This document shows positions 23,030-34,264 of a stretch of 64,000 bases of DNA, one piece after another (position 1 is the first letter of the stretch; the number at the start of each line of letters is the position of its first letter). Made by a program: the position numbers and the translations under genes. Source of the stretch: Adiantum capillus-veneris (lineage: Eukaryota; Streptophyta; Polypodiopsida; Polypodiales; Pteridaceae); contig CM043960.1 of NCBI GenBank assembly GCA_014529385.2, positions 32,542,396 to 32,606,395 of the forward strand. The letters run 5' to 3'. The notes beneath the pieces were generated by a model. It did no database searches. It saw only the letters and a program-made list of their open reading frames with translations, and was not told the origin of the DNA.

Positions 23030-23535
23030 CTGGTTGTCATGTTGTGGTTATCCTTAATTACAGGGATCAGTGGAAGCAAAGGCTTACCATAAATAATCTC
23101 AAAGGGTGCTTTCCCATAAACGAATGTATGATATTGTTATACGCGTACTCAACAAGGGGAAAATACTTCTCCCAGTCAGACTGTCATAAGATTTCAACAT
23201 ATCCAATATTGTGGAATTGGCAATTTCACTCTGCCCATCCATTTGAGGATGATATGCAGAAGAAAAATTCAGCTTCGTGCCAAACAAAGCATGCCAAAAA
23301 TTTCCTGTCATGCAAAGATCTCGATCACTCAGAATAGACTTAGGCATCCCTTGATGCTTAAAGATCTGTGCTAAAAAAATCCTAGCCATATGATCCGCTT
23401 TGATGTTTTCCTGACTTGAATAAAGTGAGTTTGCTTGCTAAAGTTTTTCACAATGGTCCACATTGCATCATTTCCAGTCTGAGTCTTTGGGAGATTCAAA
23501 AAAAAATCCATGGCAATACTCTCCCACCTGTCGGT
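23030..23535 (-). pseudogene. Element E: Ty3/gypsy integrase core fragment
   Basis: Minus-strand frames give RWESIAMDFFLNLPKT and WTIVKNFSKQTHFIQ, then MPKSILSDRD, SSAYHPQMDGQSEIANSTIL, and, after a frameshift near 23185, a region matching the WEKYFPLVEYAYNN block. The D, D, E catalytic residues are all recognisable. The zinc-binding N-terminus and chromodomain are missing. It reads opposite to the integrase piece at 24893, so the two are not simply halves of one element. Confidence 0.85.
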
Positions 23536-23630
23536 GCAGAAGGCCCCTGTCCAGAAGGCAGCGAGTTTGGGCCATCCGGGAGCCCCGTTTGGCCCAAACT
23601 CGCTGCCTTCTGAACAGGGGCCTTTTGCAC
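23534..23630. repeat. Long inverted repeat, 40-bp arms, 17-base loop
   Basis: 23534-23573 and 23591-23630 are reverse complements with two mismatches. The loop is 23574-23590. The arms are GC-rich (core GGCAGCGAGTTTGGGCC). It lies at the upstream edge of integrase fragment E, where homology to other integrases stops. Confidence 0.9.
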
Positions 23631-23670
23631 GACCAGGGCCAAAACAGATGAGATGTGTGTATTTCAACTA

Positions 23671-24070
23671 GCAAATAAGACCCAACAAATTGATCACTGA
23701 TAGTTTTTTTGCTACTAGTGCCTTCCCACCCTTTTGTACCCGTGGTAGACTGAGAGACAACCAAAATGCCTTTGATTGACATCTGGAAGGCACCAGATAT
23801 GCTTCTTTTGGCCCAAACACTCTTAAAAACCCCTGTCCACAAGACATCAATTTTGGTCAAAATAGATATTATGTGTGCATTTCAACAAATGGCACTTAAA
23901 GCCTGTTGTGAAGGTTTTTTGGCACTAGCCAAATAAAATACTCATCCACAACTCCCCCCCTCCCCGTCTTGGCAAATAAGACCCAACAAAGTGATCACTG
24001 ATAGTTCTTTTGCTACTAGTGCCTTCCCAACCTTTTGTACCTATGGAATATTGAGAGACAACCAAAAGCT
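23671..24070. repeat. Direct repeat about 100 bp, 301-bp offset
   Basis: GCAAATAAGACCCAACAAA at 23671 and again at 23972, with homology through GTGCCTTCCCA to GAGAGACAACCAAAA. Sequence near 23810-23890 also echoes part of the inverted-repeat arm and its flank. Confidence 0.8.
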
Positions 24071-24440
24071 ACAGGGGATGGAGAAGAGGGTTATGGAGTA
24101 GAGAGCTGCAAGAGAGCTATGGAGTGGAGAGGAGAGCTATGGATTGGAGATCTTTGGGATGGAGAGCTACAGGAGAGCTATGGAATGGAGATCTTCAGGA
24201 GAGCTATGGAGTGGAGAAGAGGGATATGGAAGTGGAGAGCTATGGGGGGGAGAGCTGCAACAAAGCTATGCAGTGGACCTACAACAAGGAGAGGGAAGGA
24301 GGAAGAGTGTATGCTGAAAAGAAGGAGAGAGAAGAGAGAGGGAGAGGAGTGATAGAGGGAAGGAGAAAGAGTGTGTGCTGAAAAGTAGGAAAGAGAAGAG
24401 AGAGGGAGAGGAGTGATTTTGGAGGGAAATAAAAAAAGGT
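24064..24440. repeat. Purine-rich degenerate tandem repeats
   Basis: Units based on GGAGAGCTATGGAGTGGAGA recur irregularly from 24075 to 24265. A clean 64-bp tandem duplication follows (from about 24291 and 24355, ending near 24420). The plus strand is almost all purine over more than 300 bases. Open frames here reflect composition only. Confidence 0.8.
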
Positions 24441-24892
24441 GGGAAGTTTGATATTAAGCAGGTCTAGTAGTGAGATTTTGAGAGAGAAAGTTGATTTCTG
24501 GGTATATATATAGGTTGGGGAGAAGTTTTGAGTAAAAGTGAGTTTTTTTTGAAAAAAGTGCTTTTTTGGGCTGAGGCTATGGACACCCTCGATGATGTGG
24601 CAAAAAAAGGGGGGAGGGTAGTTATTGTCATAAGGACCACGACTCTTTTGGGTAGAGAGAGAATGTACCTATCCTCCCTCCCTAGCCTCTATTTCAACGT
24701 ACAAAAAGCCTATGACAGCCTTAAAAAAGCCTTATGAGAATACCCTCATTCAATGGCCTTGTCTCCTAAATCACACACATTTTCAGTTTTAATCCCTTAA
24801 AATTAGGGATCCTTACAAGGCCCTTTTGGTGTTCATATTTTTCCTAATGATATAAGTGAATATTGGCACTCAGTTACAATTCTCATCCTCTT

Positions 24893-25635
24893 GCCACCCG
24901 TAGATTGATGGGAAATCAGAGATTCCAAAGTCAATAGTTTTGGACTTGTTGAAGTCTTACATTTTGGATCAGAAAGCTCAGTGGAAGAAGACCTTGCCCT
25001 TGGTGAAGTTTGCTTACAACAGCATAGTACATACGTCTACGGGGAAGGTGCCATTTGAGATCATCGAGGGTGCTTAGAAGGTTCCACCTATTCTAAGCAC
25101 CAAGGACAAGATTTTTGAAGCAAATCGATATGTTCAGAATCTAGAGGCTGCTTTTGTAAAGGTGCATGAGGCTCTTGAGAAGTCTCCGACAAGGCGTAAG
25201 AAGCATCGGACAAGCATCGTCGTGACTTGCAGTTGAAGGAAGATGATTGGGTGCTTCTAAGGTTTGAGAAGGCATGCCTATGGAAACAAAAGGGTAAGGA
25301 GAAACTTTCCCAGATACTATGGCCCTTTCAAGATTCAAGAAAGGATAAACAATGTATCCTTCAGACTGAAGTTACGTGATACTTGGAAGATTCACAATGC
25401 ATTTCATGTGAGTCTGTTGAAACACTTCAAAGGTGAGGTTCCAGTGGATAGGGAACCCAATCAGCAACCTGAAGTGGAAGAGATTGAGGAGATTCTTGTT
25501 TTAGAACAAATAAAAGCTCACAAGGAAAGGAAAGTGAATGGTAAAGTGAGACGCTAGTATTTAGTTAAGTTTAAGAACTACCCGACATTGGATGCGAAAT
25601 GGATGGAGGAGGAAGACCTAGTAGATACTCCTTAG
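24893..25635 (+). pseudogene. Element F: Ty3/gypsy integrase C-terminus and chromodomain
   Basis: Frames read IDGKSEIPKSIVLDLLKSYI and LPLVKFAYNSIVHTSTGK, then PFEIIEG. The integrase C-terminus follows ([20 protein letters not shown]) and a chromodomain ([15 protein letters not shown], then YLVKFKNYPTLDAKWMEEED). Stop codons near 25076, 25231 and 25556 and at least one frameshift show it is dead. It starts abruptly in the middle of the integrase core. The LTR at 26357 in the same orientation may belong to it. Confidence 0.85.
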
Positions 25636-26356
25636 ATTTAGGAACTTTACCTCGAGGCTTTTGGTCTAGCTTCAACTATTCCAAGAGTTACCGATGATCA
25701 GCAGGTTAAATTCGGTGCGGTGCGGACAAAGGAATTACTCCGCTCCTTTGTCACGGATTACCCAGATGAATTAAAGTCACTAATTTCTTTTTAGATTTTA
25801 GGGGTAATCCATGACAAAGGAGTTACTCTGCTCCTTTGTCACATATTACCCAGATGGATTAAAGTCGCTAATTTCTTTTTAGATTTTAGGGGTAATGATG
25901 GGTTGACAGTATTTTGTTGTATGACTTTACGAAATAAAATACTTTGAAATGGGAATTCCTTTAATAATTTTGATACATGTGCTCTCTTATGTGTGTGATG
26001 TTTGAGTGCATGACTAAAAGACAAAATGACTGCAACATTTGGTCTTGATTCACCTAAGGGGTGATGTGGATATGATAGTAACAAGATTTAGTCAATCCCA
26101 ACATTTGCTAAAGATTCGTGAGATCTGGATCTTATTGCTAAATACATTAGGATGGCCATGATTCTCATCAAAGATCTCGATGGGGATAGTGATGTGAATG
26201 TCAAGTGAATGTTCAGTGATTTTCATCTTTGTTCAAGTACTAAATATGTGATTTCTAGTGCATCGATACTTAGAGTGGTCTATTGAACTGGTTATTGTCT
26301 TACGTTGGTTTCTAGGCGTAATCAAGCGTGATTACATTTCTTTCAAGAGGGAGATA
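25636..26356 (+). other. Element F 3' non-coding region with foldback tandem and purine tract
   Basis: Contains an 88-bp tandem pair (25725-25899) and, immediately before the LTR, CAAGAGGGAGATA (26344-26356), a good polypurine tract. No coding sequence is recognised in between. Confidence 0.6.
25725..25899. repeat. 88-bp tandem duplication with internal foldback
   Basis: Two units begin at 25725 and 25813. In the second, GACAAAGGAG and CTCCTTTGTC form a perfect 10-bp stem with an 8-base loop. The first has one mismatch. Each unit also ends in TTAGGGGTAAT, complementary in part to its own ATTACCC. Confidence 0.85.
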
Positions 26357-27039
26357 TGTCACAAAATGATGATGTTGCATGACCTAAAGGACAGAATCTA
26401 GTCAGAAAGAGGTCAACGTCTTATTGAAAGATGCAGAAGAAGCTGTGACAACTTGCAGAACCCATTCGAGAGGCCAAATGTGAAAGGACACCCAATTTCA
26501 TAAGTTTTACCAACTTATGGGTATAGTTCAATGGGGCCCAAAATGGACAAAGACCATAAAAACTGGCACAAAGGATTGATGATGTGGTAGTTGGACAGAC
26601 CTTGCTGATTTGCGTTGCTAACGTGGTTGCCGTAGGGATTTTTGCAAATTGCACTGTTGATGAGGCACCTTTATGGAATTTTCACAATTTGTGATGGCGA
26701 GCTTTTGGGACCCAGATGCTTTTAGACTTGAATCTTTTCATGTGCACTACTTTTGGGAAGGCTTAGGGCCTATAAATAAATTTCCAGGGCCTCAGTCTCA
26801 GGCATATTATCTTGGGAACACTACTGAGACGAGGACCCTCGGACATGTACTTGTGAAGCATTAATAATAAAGAAATACTAAAAGGGGCTCCAGTCTTTGG
26901 GGCCAATCTCTCTGGGCGTGGACATCATCGTGCCGTGTTGTCTCTCTCCTATTTTTGTTCAGTTCTTTCAGTCGTCTCACATGTGTTGTGGTAGATTCTT
27001 GACTTGGAGTGTCCAAGTCTGTTATAGTGGTTCTTGTCA
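26357..27039 (+). repeat. Probable Ty3 LTR (element F or solo)
   Basis: TGTCACAAAATGATGATG to TTCTTGTCA, 683 bp, right after a purine tract. TATAAATAAA at 26771-26780 and AATAAA at 26866-26871 sit about 90 bases apart, as expected for the promoter and polyadenylation signal of an LTR. No second copy is in the window, so the ends are inferred. Confidence 0.6.
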
Positions 27040-27048
27040 GCTATTTGT

Positions 27049-27377
27049 TGTCCCAAAATTAATATCTAACTAACCCAAATTATTTTCTCATATTAAATTT
27101 ATAATTTAATGTGGGAGAATAAATGGGAACAAGAGTTAGAATAGAGATATGTGTTTTTAGATTTATCTCAGCATGGGACTAAAGGCAATAGGTCCAAATG
27201 GGAGATTGTCTAGCAAAGAGAAATGCTAGCTAATGGAGCTTAAAAGACCTTACTAGGGTTAGCTTCATTAAATACCTCCAAAGGTTAGTGTTAAAATTCC
27301 TTAGACCTAGGACATTAGGCAAGCTCAATCCCAAGACCTTTCAGCTACAGTCAATGTTATAGCCATATTCCATTACA
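27049..27377 (+). repeat. Element B 5' LTR, internally deleted
   Basis: Starts TGTCCCAAAATTAATATC and ends CATTACA before the primer site. The first about 270 bases match 32194-32470, then it jumps to a short terminal piece. More than 1 kb of the expected LTR is missing. Confidence 0.8.
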
Positions 27378-27378
27378 T

Positions 27379-27390
27379 TGGTATCAGAGT
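27379..27390 (+). promoter_or_regulatory. Element B primer binding site
   Basis: TGGTATCAGAGT, the iMet complement with the last C changed to T. Confidence 0.88.
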
Positions 27391-27779
27391 TATTGGTTTT
27401 AGTTTTCTTGCTTAGAAGAGAGGTTCTTAAGTTTTCCATGAAAGGTTGGACCTATTCATTGCAAGAGGGTGGGACAGGGATCTATTAACTTGGTTGAAAA
27501 GGACTTAGTTTGAGGTACACCATTGGGAAATATAGAGTTAATAATGGAGTCTTTCAGGGTTTGCCTTTCGCTTTAACCATTATTGAGCTACTAGCAAGCT
27601 CAAGAGGAACCATAATCAACCAAGCAATGTTAGACCCTCTCTACTACTCTTTGCAATCAACAGCCTCTAAACCATGGGTGTGGCTGCTTGAGAGATAATT
27701 TTCAAAAGCAAAGAAGAGTAGCAACTAAGGTTTTGAGGGTACCAAAGCACAAAGTAGCATATACATAAGTTTGATTAGC

Positions 27780-28187
27780 ATGGCTGACAATAATAAAGAG
27801 AGTAGAATGAATATTGACAACTTTGATTTTGCACATGAAGGCATTACTAATGATGCCCCAATGTTTGTGAACTATCTTGTTACTAGGTTGCATCAAGCTA
27901 TGGGCACCCCTGCCTTGCAAGTTGAAGTTACCCAACAACTTCATGCTTATGGGATTTCCCTACCTCTCCAAGAAGAGAGAAAGCTTAGGAAACCTCTTGT
28001 TGAGACTTCCAAAAGAAGACTCTCTCCAGCAAGAGAAGAGGAGGAATCCGATGAACAAGAAAGAAGTGAATCTCCGAATTCCTCTGAAGATGTGGCTCCA
28101 CAAAGATGGCGGTCTCGACGATCCCCAACTCCTCCCAAGAGGAAAATATCATTCTATAGTCCTTCTCCTTATCACTCTAAAAGGTAA
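27780..28187 (+). pseudogene. Element B gag, N-terminal open part
   Basis: MADNNKESRMNIDNFDFAHE and onward aligns with element A Gag for about 130 residues, including the acidic patch and the Arg/Ser-rich tail (RSRRSPTPPKRK). It ends at TAA 28185-28187, not the same site as the first stop in A. Gag would assemble the virus-like particle. Confidence 0.85.
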
Positions 28188-29358
28188 GAGAGTAAACAAA
28201 GAAAGAAAAAGGAAAGAAATAGGTCACCCTCTTCTCCTTCTTCATCACCTTCCTCCTCTTCCGACAAAAGAAATGGTTATTCTCCTAGAGAATACAAGAG
28301 GAGAGGACATCGCAAATCCTATCCTGCTTGAAAAAGGTCACACAAGCTTAAGAAGTTCAAAGAGGGAGGAAAGAGTATCTCTTTTCTCCCCTATGATGGC
28401 ACCTTTGATGCTACTGACAAAGTATTGGCCTTCATCCAACAATTTGATGCGACCTTTGGAGACGATGGCTTCACAAAGTCCTCCAAGCTACGTCATGTAG
28501 ATACGCACTTTCAAAAATTTTCTAGTCAATGGTGGGCTAGCCTTTGTGGCAATGACAAAGCTTCAAAGACATGGAAAACTCTATATGAGTTTCCATCATG
28601 AAGTAATTCCTTGCAAGCGACGCCATTACTTTCCAACAAGTCTATCCACAAATATGTAGGAAAGTTTTGGGATTTAAATCTCAAAGCTACAGTCTTTTAG
28701 AAGATAGACTTTGCAAAGCAAAAGAAATTTTTTTGTATGGGATTACCTGAAGAAATGGCCGAGTATGTCTACTCCCAACGACCTGGTTCTATCACCGAAG
28801 TCATCCACCATACTATGGTTGCATCTTGTATCGATTTCCAACAAAGGGCTAAAAGGATTGTCATGCCCATGGAAAGCAAACATTGAAATGATGCAAAGGG
28901 GAAGAACAATGCTCAAAGTTCTTCCCCAAGGGAACTCCAACAACAACAACAACAACAAAAACAAGGCCGAGGAGAAAGGAGTTTACAAAGGTAAAAACAA
29001 ACTCTCTCCTGAAGAGCTAGAGGCTTTTTGCAAAGATCACAAATGATTTAAGTGTGGGGAGCTAGGACATGGCTATCCTTCTTGCCCCAAAGAAATTCCT
29101 GCAATAAAACTCCTAGAGCTTCCACAATCAAATCTCCAAAAGAAAATGCTCAAAGGATCATCCCTTTCATATGCTTGGGGGAAGGTGAGGGATCATGATG
29201 CCTTCATCCTATTTGATCCTGGCTCTACTCACAAATTCATATCAATAGAGTTGTCCACAAAGCTGGCCATACAAGCTTTCGAGATGGGAGAAATTGTAAC
29301 TGGCTGCCAAGATGAAGCTCCCTGAAAGGAGAATCTACTTCACCTACAAGGAAAGAGC
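28188..29358 (+). pseudogene. Element B gag C-terminus and protease, multiply broken
   Basis: Recognisable in order: Ser-rich stretch, GGKSISFLPYDGTF, FDATFGDDGFTKSSKLRHV, MAEYVYSQRPGSITEV, a CAA-repeat run near 28940, the knuckle, then FDPGSTHKFIS of the protease. The first Cys codon of the knuckle has become TGA (29044-29046), leaving FKCGELGHGYPSC. Several stops and frameshifts lie between these blocks. Confidence 0.8.
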
Positions 29359-30846
29359 ATGTATATAGATGGTAATGAGTCCAATCATACTATACAACTT
29401 GTTAATTCACCTTCTTTTGATACGTCAATGAAAATCGCGGTTTCCTCGTACATTGTTTTTGTCAAAGAGTCTCTAAACGATGCCAATGTTTTAACAAAAC
29501 AAAGTGATAGGAATCAAGAAGAATTAGACTTGTCTAATTTTCTAAATAGATTCCAAGATGTACTTATCAATGATATCCATATGGAGTTACCTCTAGAACG
29601 AGAGGATGATGACCATAAACTAGAGCTTTCACCCGGGAGCTCACCGCCTAATGAACCTCCTTATAGAGTTTCTCAAGCTCAACAAGAGGAGATTATGAGG
29701 CAAGCGCATGAGATGGTAGACAAGGGTATGGTGAGGCCTATCTCCTCTCCCTTTTGTTCACCAGTCCTTTTAGTGCAAAAGAAAGATGGCACATACCGTA
29801 TGTGTGTGGACTATCGAGCACTAAATCGTATCACTATCAAAAACAAATTTTCCGTACCGTGGGTAGAAGGTTTGTTTGATAAGCTACACGGTTTGACCTA
29901 CTTCAGTAGGATTGACCTTAAAAGTGGCTATCATCAAATAAGGATAGTGAACAAAGATATCATAAAGACCGTGTTCCGCACAACGTTTGATCTTTATGAA
30001 TATCTTGTCATGCCTATTAGTTTGACAAATGCTCCAACCACGTTCAACCGCCTAATGCAGACAATCTTTAGATCCTACCACAAGTTTACTGGAGTGTTCT
30101 TTGACGACATTGTCATGTACTCCAAATATTTGGAGGAGCATAAGCAGCATCTCCAGGTAGTTTTTCAAGCTATGAGGGAGAATAAACTATTCATTAACCA
30201 AAAGAAGAGTGAATTTTTCCTCCAAGAGATTCAATACGTAGGTCATATTATCTCTCAAGATGGTATCCGTATGGATCCAACCAAGCTTGAGGTGATAAAA
30301 GGATGGCCTAACCCAAGGAACCTACATGAGCTACAAAGAATTTTTGGTATGTGTGCATACTGTAGACACTTTGTAGCTAAATTCTCCCAAATAGCAGGAC
30401 CACTACATGACTTGAGCAAGAAAAATGTTAAGTACATATGGACTGCTAAAGAGAAGAGTGATTTTGAAAAGCTTATCTCTCAACCCATGCTTACACTACC
30501 AGATCTCTCAAAACCATTTGAGGTCCAATGTGATGCTTGTGGAGATTTCCTTGGAGCAATTTTGCTTCAAGAAGGGCATGCCATAGCATATGAGAGTCGA
30601 AGACTCAATTCCAACGAGCGAGTATTGGGCATCTACAAAAAGGAGCTACTAGATGTCCTACATGTCCTTGACACATGGAAGCACTATCTTTTGTGGACTC
30701 CATTCATTCTACGCATGGATCACCAAAGTCTTACGTACTTCATGACGCAAACCAAGCTCTTCGACAAACAAATGAGTGGGCATCCTTTTGCAATTCAATT
30801 TTCATATTGCTCACATTGCTGGCAAGCACAATCAAGTAACAGATGA
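29359..30846 (+). pseudogene. Element B reverse transcriptase and RNase H open segment
   Basis: A 495-codon open stretch. RT blocks YRVSQAQQEEIMRQ, VDYRALNRITIKN, SGYHQIR and catalytic GVFFDDIVMYS are intact. RNase H shows QCDACGD, YKKELLDV and RMDHQSLTYF. A one-base deletion near 30773, relative to element A, shifts the frame within the final RNase H block, so the last about 25 residues are out of frame. Confidence 0.9.
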
Positions 30847-31836
30847 ACTATCACAATGGCCAAGAGCCAATGCGGTGTCCATACCAATTCACAATGATCT
30901 ATCTTCTATGATAGATGAGTATACTACTGACCCCGATTTTAAAGATGTAATTTCAGCCCTTGCCTTAGAGAAGAAAGAAGAAACATTCACCTTTGCGAGA
31001 TGGTTATCTTCTCCATGGCAATAGGCTATGTGTTACTCACTCTCTTCGTGAGAAAGTGAAATAGCCAACCTTACGATTCTAGGTCTCCTTAATACCCATG
31101 TTACCAAAGTGGATCAATGTTTTCAATGGGAAAAGTACCTACCTCTTGTAGAATATGCGTACAATAACATTGTCCACAATATTACGGGGAAGGCACCTTT
31201 CAAAATCATTGAAGGAAGACCTAAAACTCCCTTGCTACTTAAGGTACATGGGAAGATGTTCACTACCAACGAGTATAGCTGAGACCTACAAGAATCTTTT
31301 CAAAAGATTAAGTAGGCTATATCCATCTCACAACAAAGGCAAACTACTACTGCTAACAAGCACAAAAGGGCCTTAGCTTTCAAGGACAAAGATTGGGTCC
31401 TACTCAAATTTCCCAAGGCTCGATTGAGGCAGACTATGGGCAAAAATCCTACGAGCCACCAAAGGCATTATGCTAAATGAGCAAAAAGATACTATGGTCC
31501 TTTCAAATACTAAAACCAATCAATGAGATGGCCTATCAACTCAAGTTTCCCAACCATTGGCTCATTTGCAATGCTTTTCATGTGAGCCTCCTTAAGACTT
31601 ACAAAGGAGAGCCACCACAAGAACCAATCATTGAGGACCCGCTCGAGATCAAAGATCAAGAAGAGGTGCTTCAACCTGAACGACATGAGGACAAGGTATC
31701 AAGACATGGTAAGATTATCCGAATGTATCTTATTAAGCTAAAGAATTATCCTTTTTGACGATGCCAGATGGATGCAAGGAACACAACTTAAGGATAGTAT
31801 GAACCTTATCAATTCTTACAATGCTACATTAGAGTA
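30776..31836 (+). pseudogene. Element B RNase H tail, deleted integrase and chromodomain
   Basis: The frame from 30776 gives FHIAHIAGKHNQVTDELS. The equivalent of 9215-9728 in element A is then missing: SLREKV runs directly into EIANLTIL at 31053-31057, where both parents have AAAGT. The zinc-binding domain and the first catalytic residues are gone. Integrase C-terminus ([26 protein letters not shown]) and chromodomain (RHEDKVSRHGKIIRMYLIKL) remain, with another shift near 31757. Confidence 0.85.
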
Positions 31837-32193
31837 AGCAAATGTAAATACTTTTGAATGAAAAATGTTTTTGTCTTATAAGACTAGTTCTCTTTTTTAT
31901 TGTGCACAAACTTAATTAGTATGCATGCTTAAGATCATGTTTGTGGTGACGACGTCTCTCAAACACCAAAGAGGGTTTGTCACTCTACTTTGGGAGTATG
32001 ATATGGACTCAAGAGCAGACATGCTTGCGGCATCTAAGTCTCCCAGGCCCCAAATGGATTAGTCATCCGTTTTGGAATGATGTCATAGGGTAAAAAGGGA
32101 TCCTCTACCCGCTAAGAAACATAGACTATTAACTAAGGCTTTATCTCCTTTACCTCATAGTCAAGGACAACTATGATTTCAAGAGAGAGGTAA
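31837..32193 (+). promoter_or_regulatory. Element B 3' untranslated region and polypurine tract
   Basis: Aligns with 10518-10871. The purine tract AAGAGAGAGGTAA precedes the LTR. The upstream hairpin is decayed: CATAGT/ACTATG still pair around CAAGGACA. Confidence 0.75.
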
Positions 32194-33404
32194 TGTCATA
32201 AAATCAAATATATTACTAATCCAGATGATTTTCTTATATTAAACTCATCATTTAATGTGGGAGAATAATCAAGAACAAGAGTTAGAATAGAGATATGTGC
32301 TTTTAGATTTATCTCAGCACGGGACCAGAGGCAATGGGTCCAAATGGGAGATGGTCTAGCAAAGAAAAATGCCAGCTAATGGAGCTTAAAAGACCTTAGG
32401 GTTATCCTCATTAAAGACCTCCAAAGGCTAGTTTTATGATTCCTTAGACCTAGGACCCTAGGCAAGCTAGGGCTGAGCTTGAGGTGGGAACCCGGCCCAA
32501 GCTTGAGGTGTATGTCGTGCTTGCTGACTAAGGTGCTTGTCATGTTTTATGACTAAGGTGCTTGAGGGGCTTCATGACTAAGGTGCTTAAGGGGTGAGGT
32601 GTTCCAAATTCAACATGCATCCCTACACAAGTGGGGGCGAGCCCTACAAGTAGGGGCAAGAGAGGGAGAACACACACACATTCACTCAAGGCAAGCCAAC
32701 TCCCATCCTCCTCATGTTGCCCTCATAACGTGCCTAAAGCCTATTGGTTGACTTCTAAAGGGGTCTAATGAGAATTTAGGTTATTAAATTGATTTTTCAA
32801 GAATTATTCAAGTCCTCTCTCTCAAAGGGGTAAGGAGGACACTTGTCCTAATGCTACCCTTGTTGCTTGTTATGCACAAAGCTTGTGATTGGCCAGGCTT
32901 TAGGAGGTCCAATCATTTGGTAGCTAGAGCTAGAAGAAGGGGTAGACCCAAGCAAGGAGGGGGTAGCTTGACCATATACCCTCTCTCTCACTCTCACACA
33001 CACTCTCATGGTGTGTTGTGCAAGAACTCCATCTCCTTCTCCAAGCTTGAGAAGCTGAGAGCCTACACCAACAACTCTTGGCTATGGAATGCAAATCCAA
33101 CCAAGAGCCATGCTTCAATGCTATGTTAGCCATCTTCTTCATCTCCATTACTATGCTACGATGATATGCTAAGCTCTATGAGTCATGGTATGAGAGGACA
33201 CTACTTCTTTCTTGTATGTTACTTCTTCTTCCTCTTCCCTTCCCTCAATCCCTTCTAGCTCTCTCCACCTTTGAAGGTGTTTGAGGTCTTGGGATTGAGG
33301 CCGGGGATATGTTAATTATTTTGCAAGTTAATTAAGGGCATAATCTTGTTGTATGAAGTCTACCATCTTCATTACACCAACGAGGTCTCAAGGAACACAA
33401 GCTT
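32194..33404 (+). repeat. Element B 3' LTR, truncated at its end
   Basis: Matches the element A LTR in patches (CCCTACACA..GGGGGCGAGCC, the CA-run, the CTCTCCACCTTTGAAGG region) up to AGGAACACAAG, about 290 bp before the expected end. A 24-28-base unit with TGACTAAGGTGCTT occurs three times at 32525-32600. Confidence 0.75.
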
Positions 33405-33503
33405 GTGCATTTTTAAGGCTAATAAGAATCAAGACTTAACTCTGTGACACTCTCCTCCCTCATGTTCCCCCAAGGTGGCAACATGTGCAAACATTTTCTA
33501 TGA

Positions 33504-33906
33504 ATTGATAAGGTAGTGTCAAATATACTCTTGGATGCTTCAATATCAAATAAGATCGTCCTCTAAATCTATGATAAGACAACTCTTGCTAACTGTCAAT
33601 TGTGACATCACATATAGAAAACCGGAGGAGATGACATTTACAACCTCTCAAAGACAATCCAATAAAAATCCACCCACATCAATGTGTTTATTCTTATAAC
33701 CTTATGCATTGATAAGGTAGTGTCAAATATATTCTTGCATGCTTCATTATCAAACAAGGTCATCCTCCAAAGCTATGATTAGACAACTCTTGCTAACTAT
33801 CAATTGTGACATCTCATATAGAAAACCGGAGGAGATGACATCTACAACCTCTCAAAGAAAATCCAATAAAAATCCACCCACATCAATGTGTTTATCCTTA
33901 TAACCT
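33504..33906. repeat. Tandem duplication, 204-bp unit
   Basis: ATTGATAAGGTAGTGTCAAA starts both units (33504 and 33708), and homology extends to TTATAACCTT at the end of each. Divergence is a few percent. Confidence 0.9.
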
Positions 33907-34216
33907 TTTTGAAACATAAAGTAGCTGTTGGTTGCTTTAAGTTTTTGTATCGTTCCATCGAACTGGCTTTTTCTTTTTTGTTGGTTAGCAAGTGACTTAG
34001 AGATTATATATTGTTTACTCGTAGCATGGTCCACTTGTTTTAAGATCTATAGATAGGATGTTTAACATTGGTATATGTTGTGTATAATTTATGAGGATCT
34101 ATAGAATAGCATATTACATAATATTCAAATCATAATTTCTAGGATTTCATTGTTTGATAAGTCCCCGATTAGCCAAAAAACACCTTTGCTATTTAAAAAA
34201 AGGTTGATGCATGAGT

Positions 34217-34218
<2 letters not shown>

Positions 34219-34260
<42 letters not shown>
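34219..34260. repeat. (CT)n microsatellite
   Basis: About 20 uninterrupted units. Confidence 0.95.

Positions 34261-34264
<4 letters not shown>

Larger units (their letters stand above)
27049..33404 (+). mobile_element. Element B: degraded Ty3/gypsy chromovirus related to A
   Basis: Same layout and clearly the same lineage as A: iMet primer site, gag starting MADNNKES, RT with FFDD, chromodomain, purine tract followed by TGTCATAAAA. It is older. The 5' LTR is reduced to 329 bp, the 3' LTR is truncated near 33404, about 514 bp of integrase are deleted, and many stops and frameshifts are present. With the 3' end lost, no target duplication can be read. Confidence 0.9.

Noticed and set aside
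23416-23651. Plus-strand frames resembling the minus-strand peptide over the same bases
   Set aside because: Explained by the 40-bp inverted repeat, which encodes similar peptides on both strands.
24035-24381. 105- and 85-codon frames rich in Trp, Glu and Gly
   Set aside because: They follow the purine tandem repeat and differ by frame only; no start context or homology.
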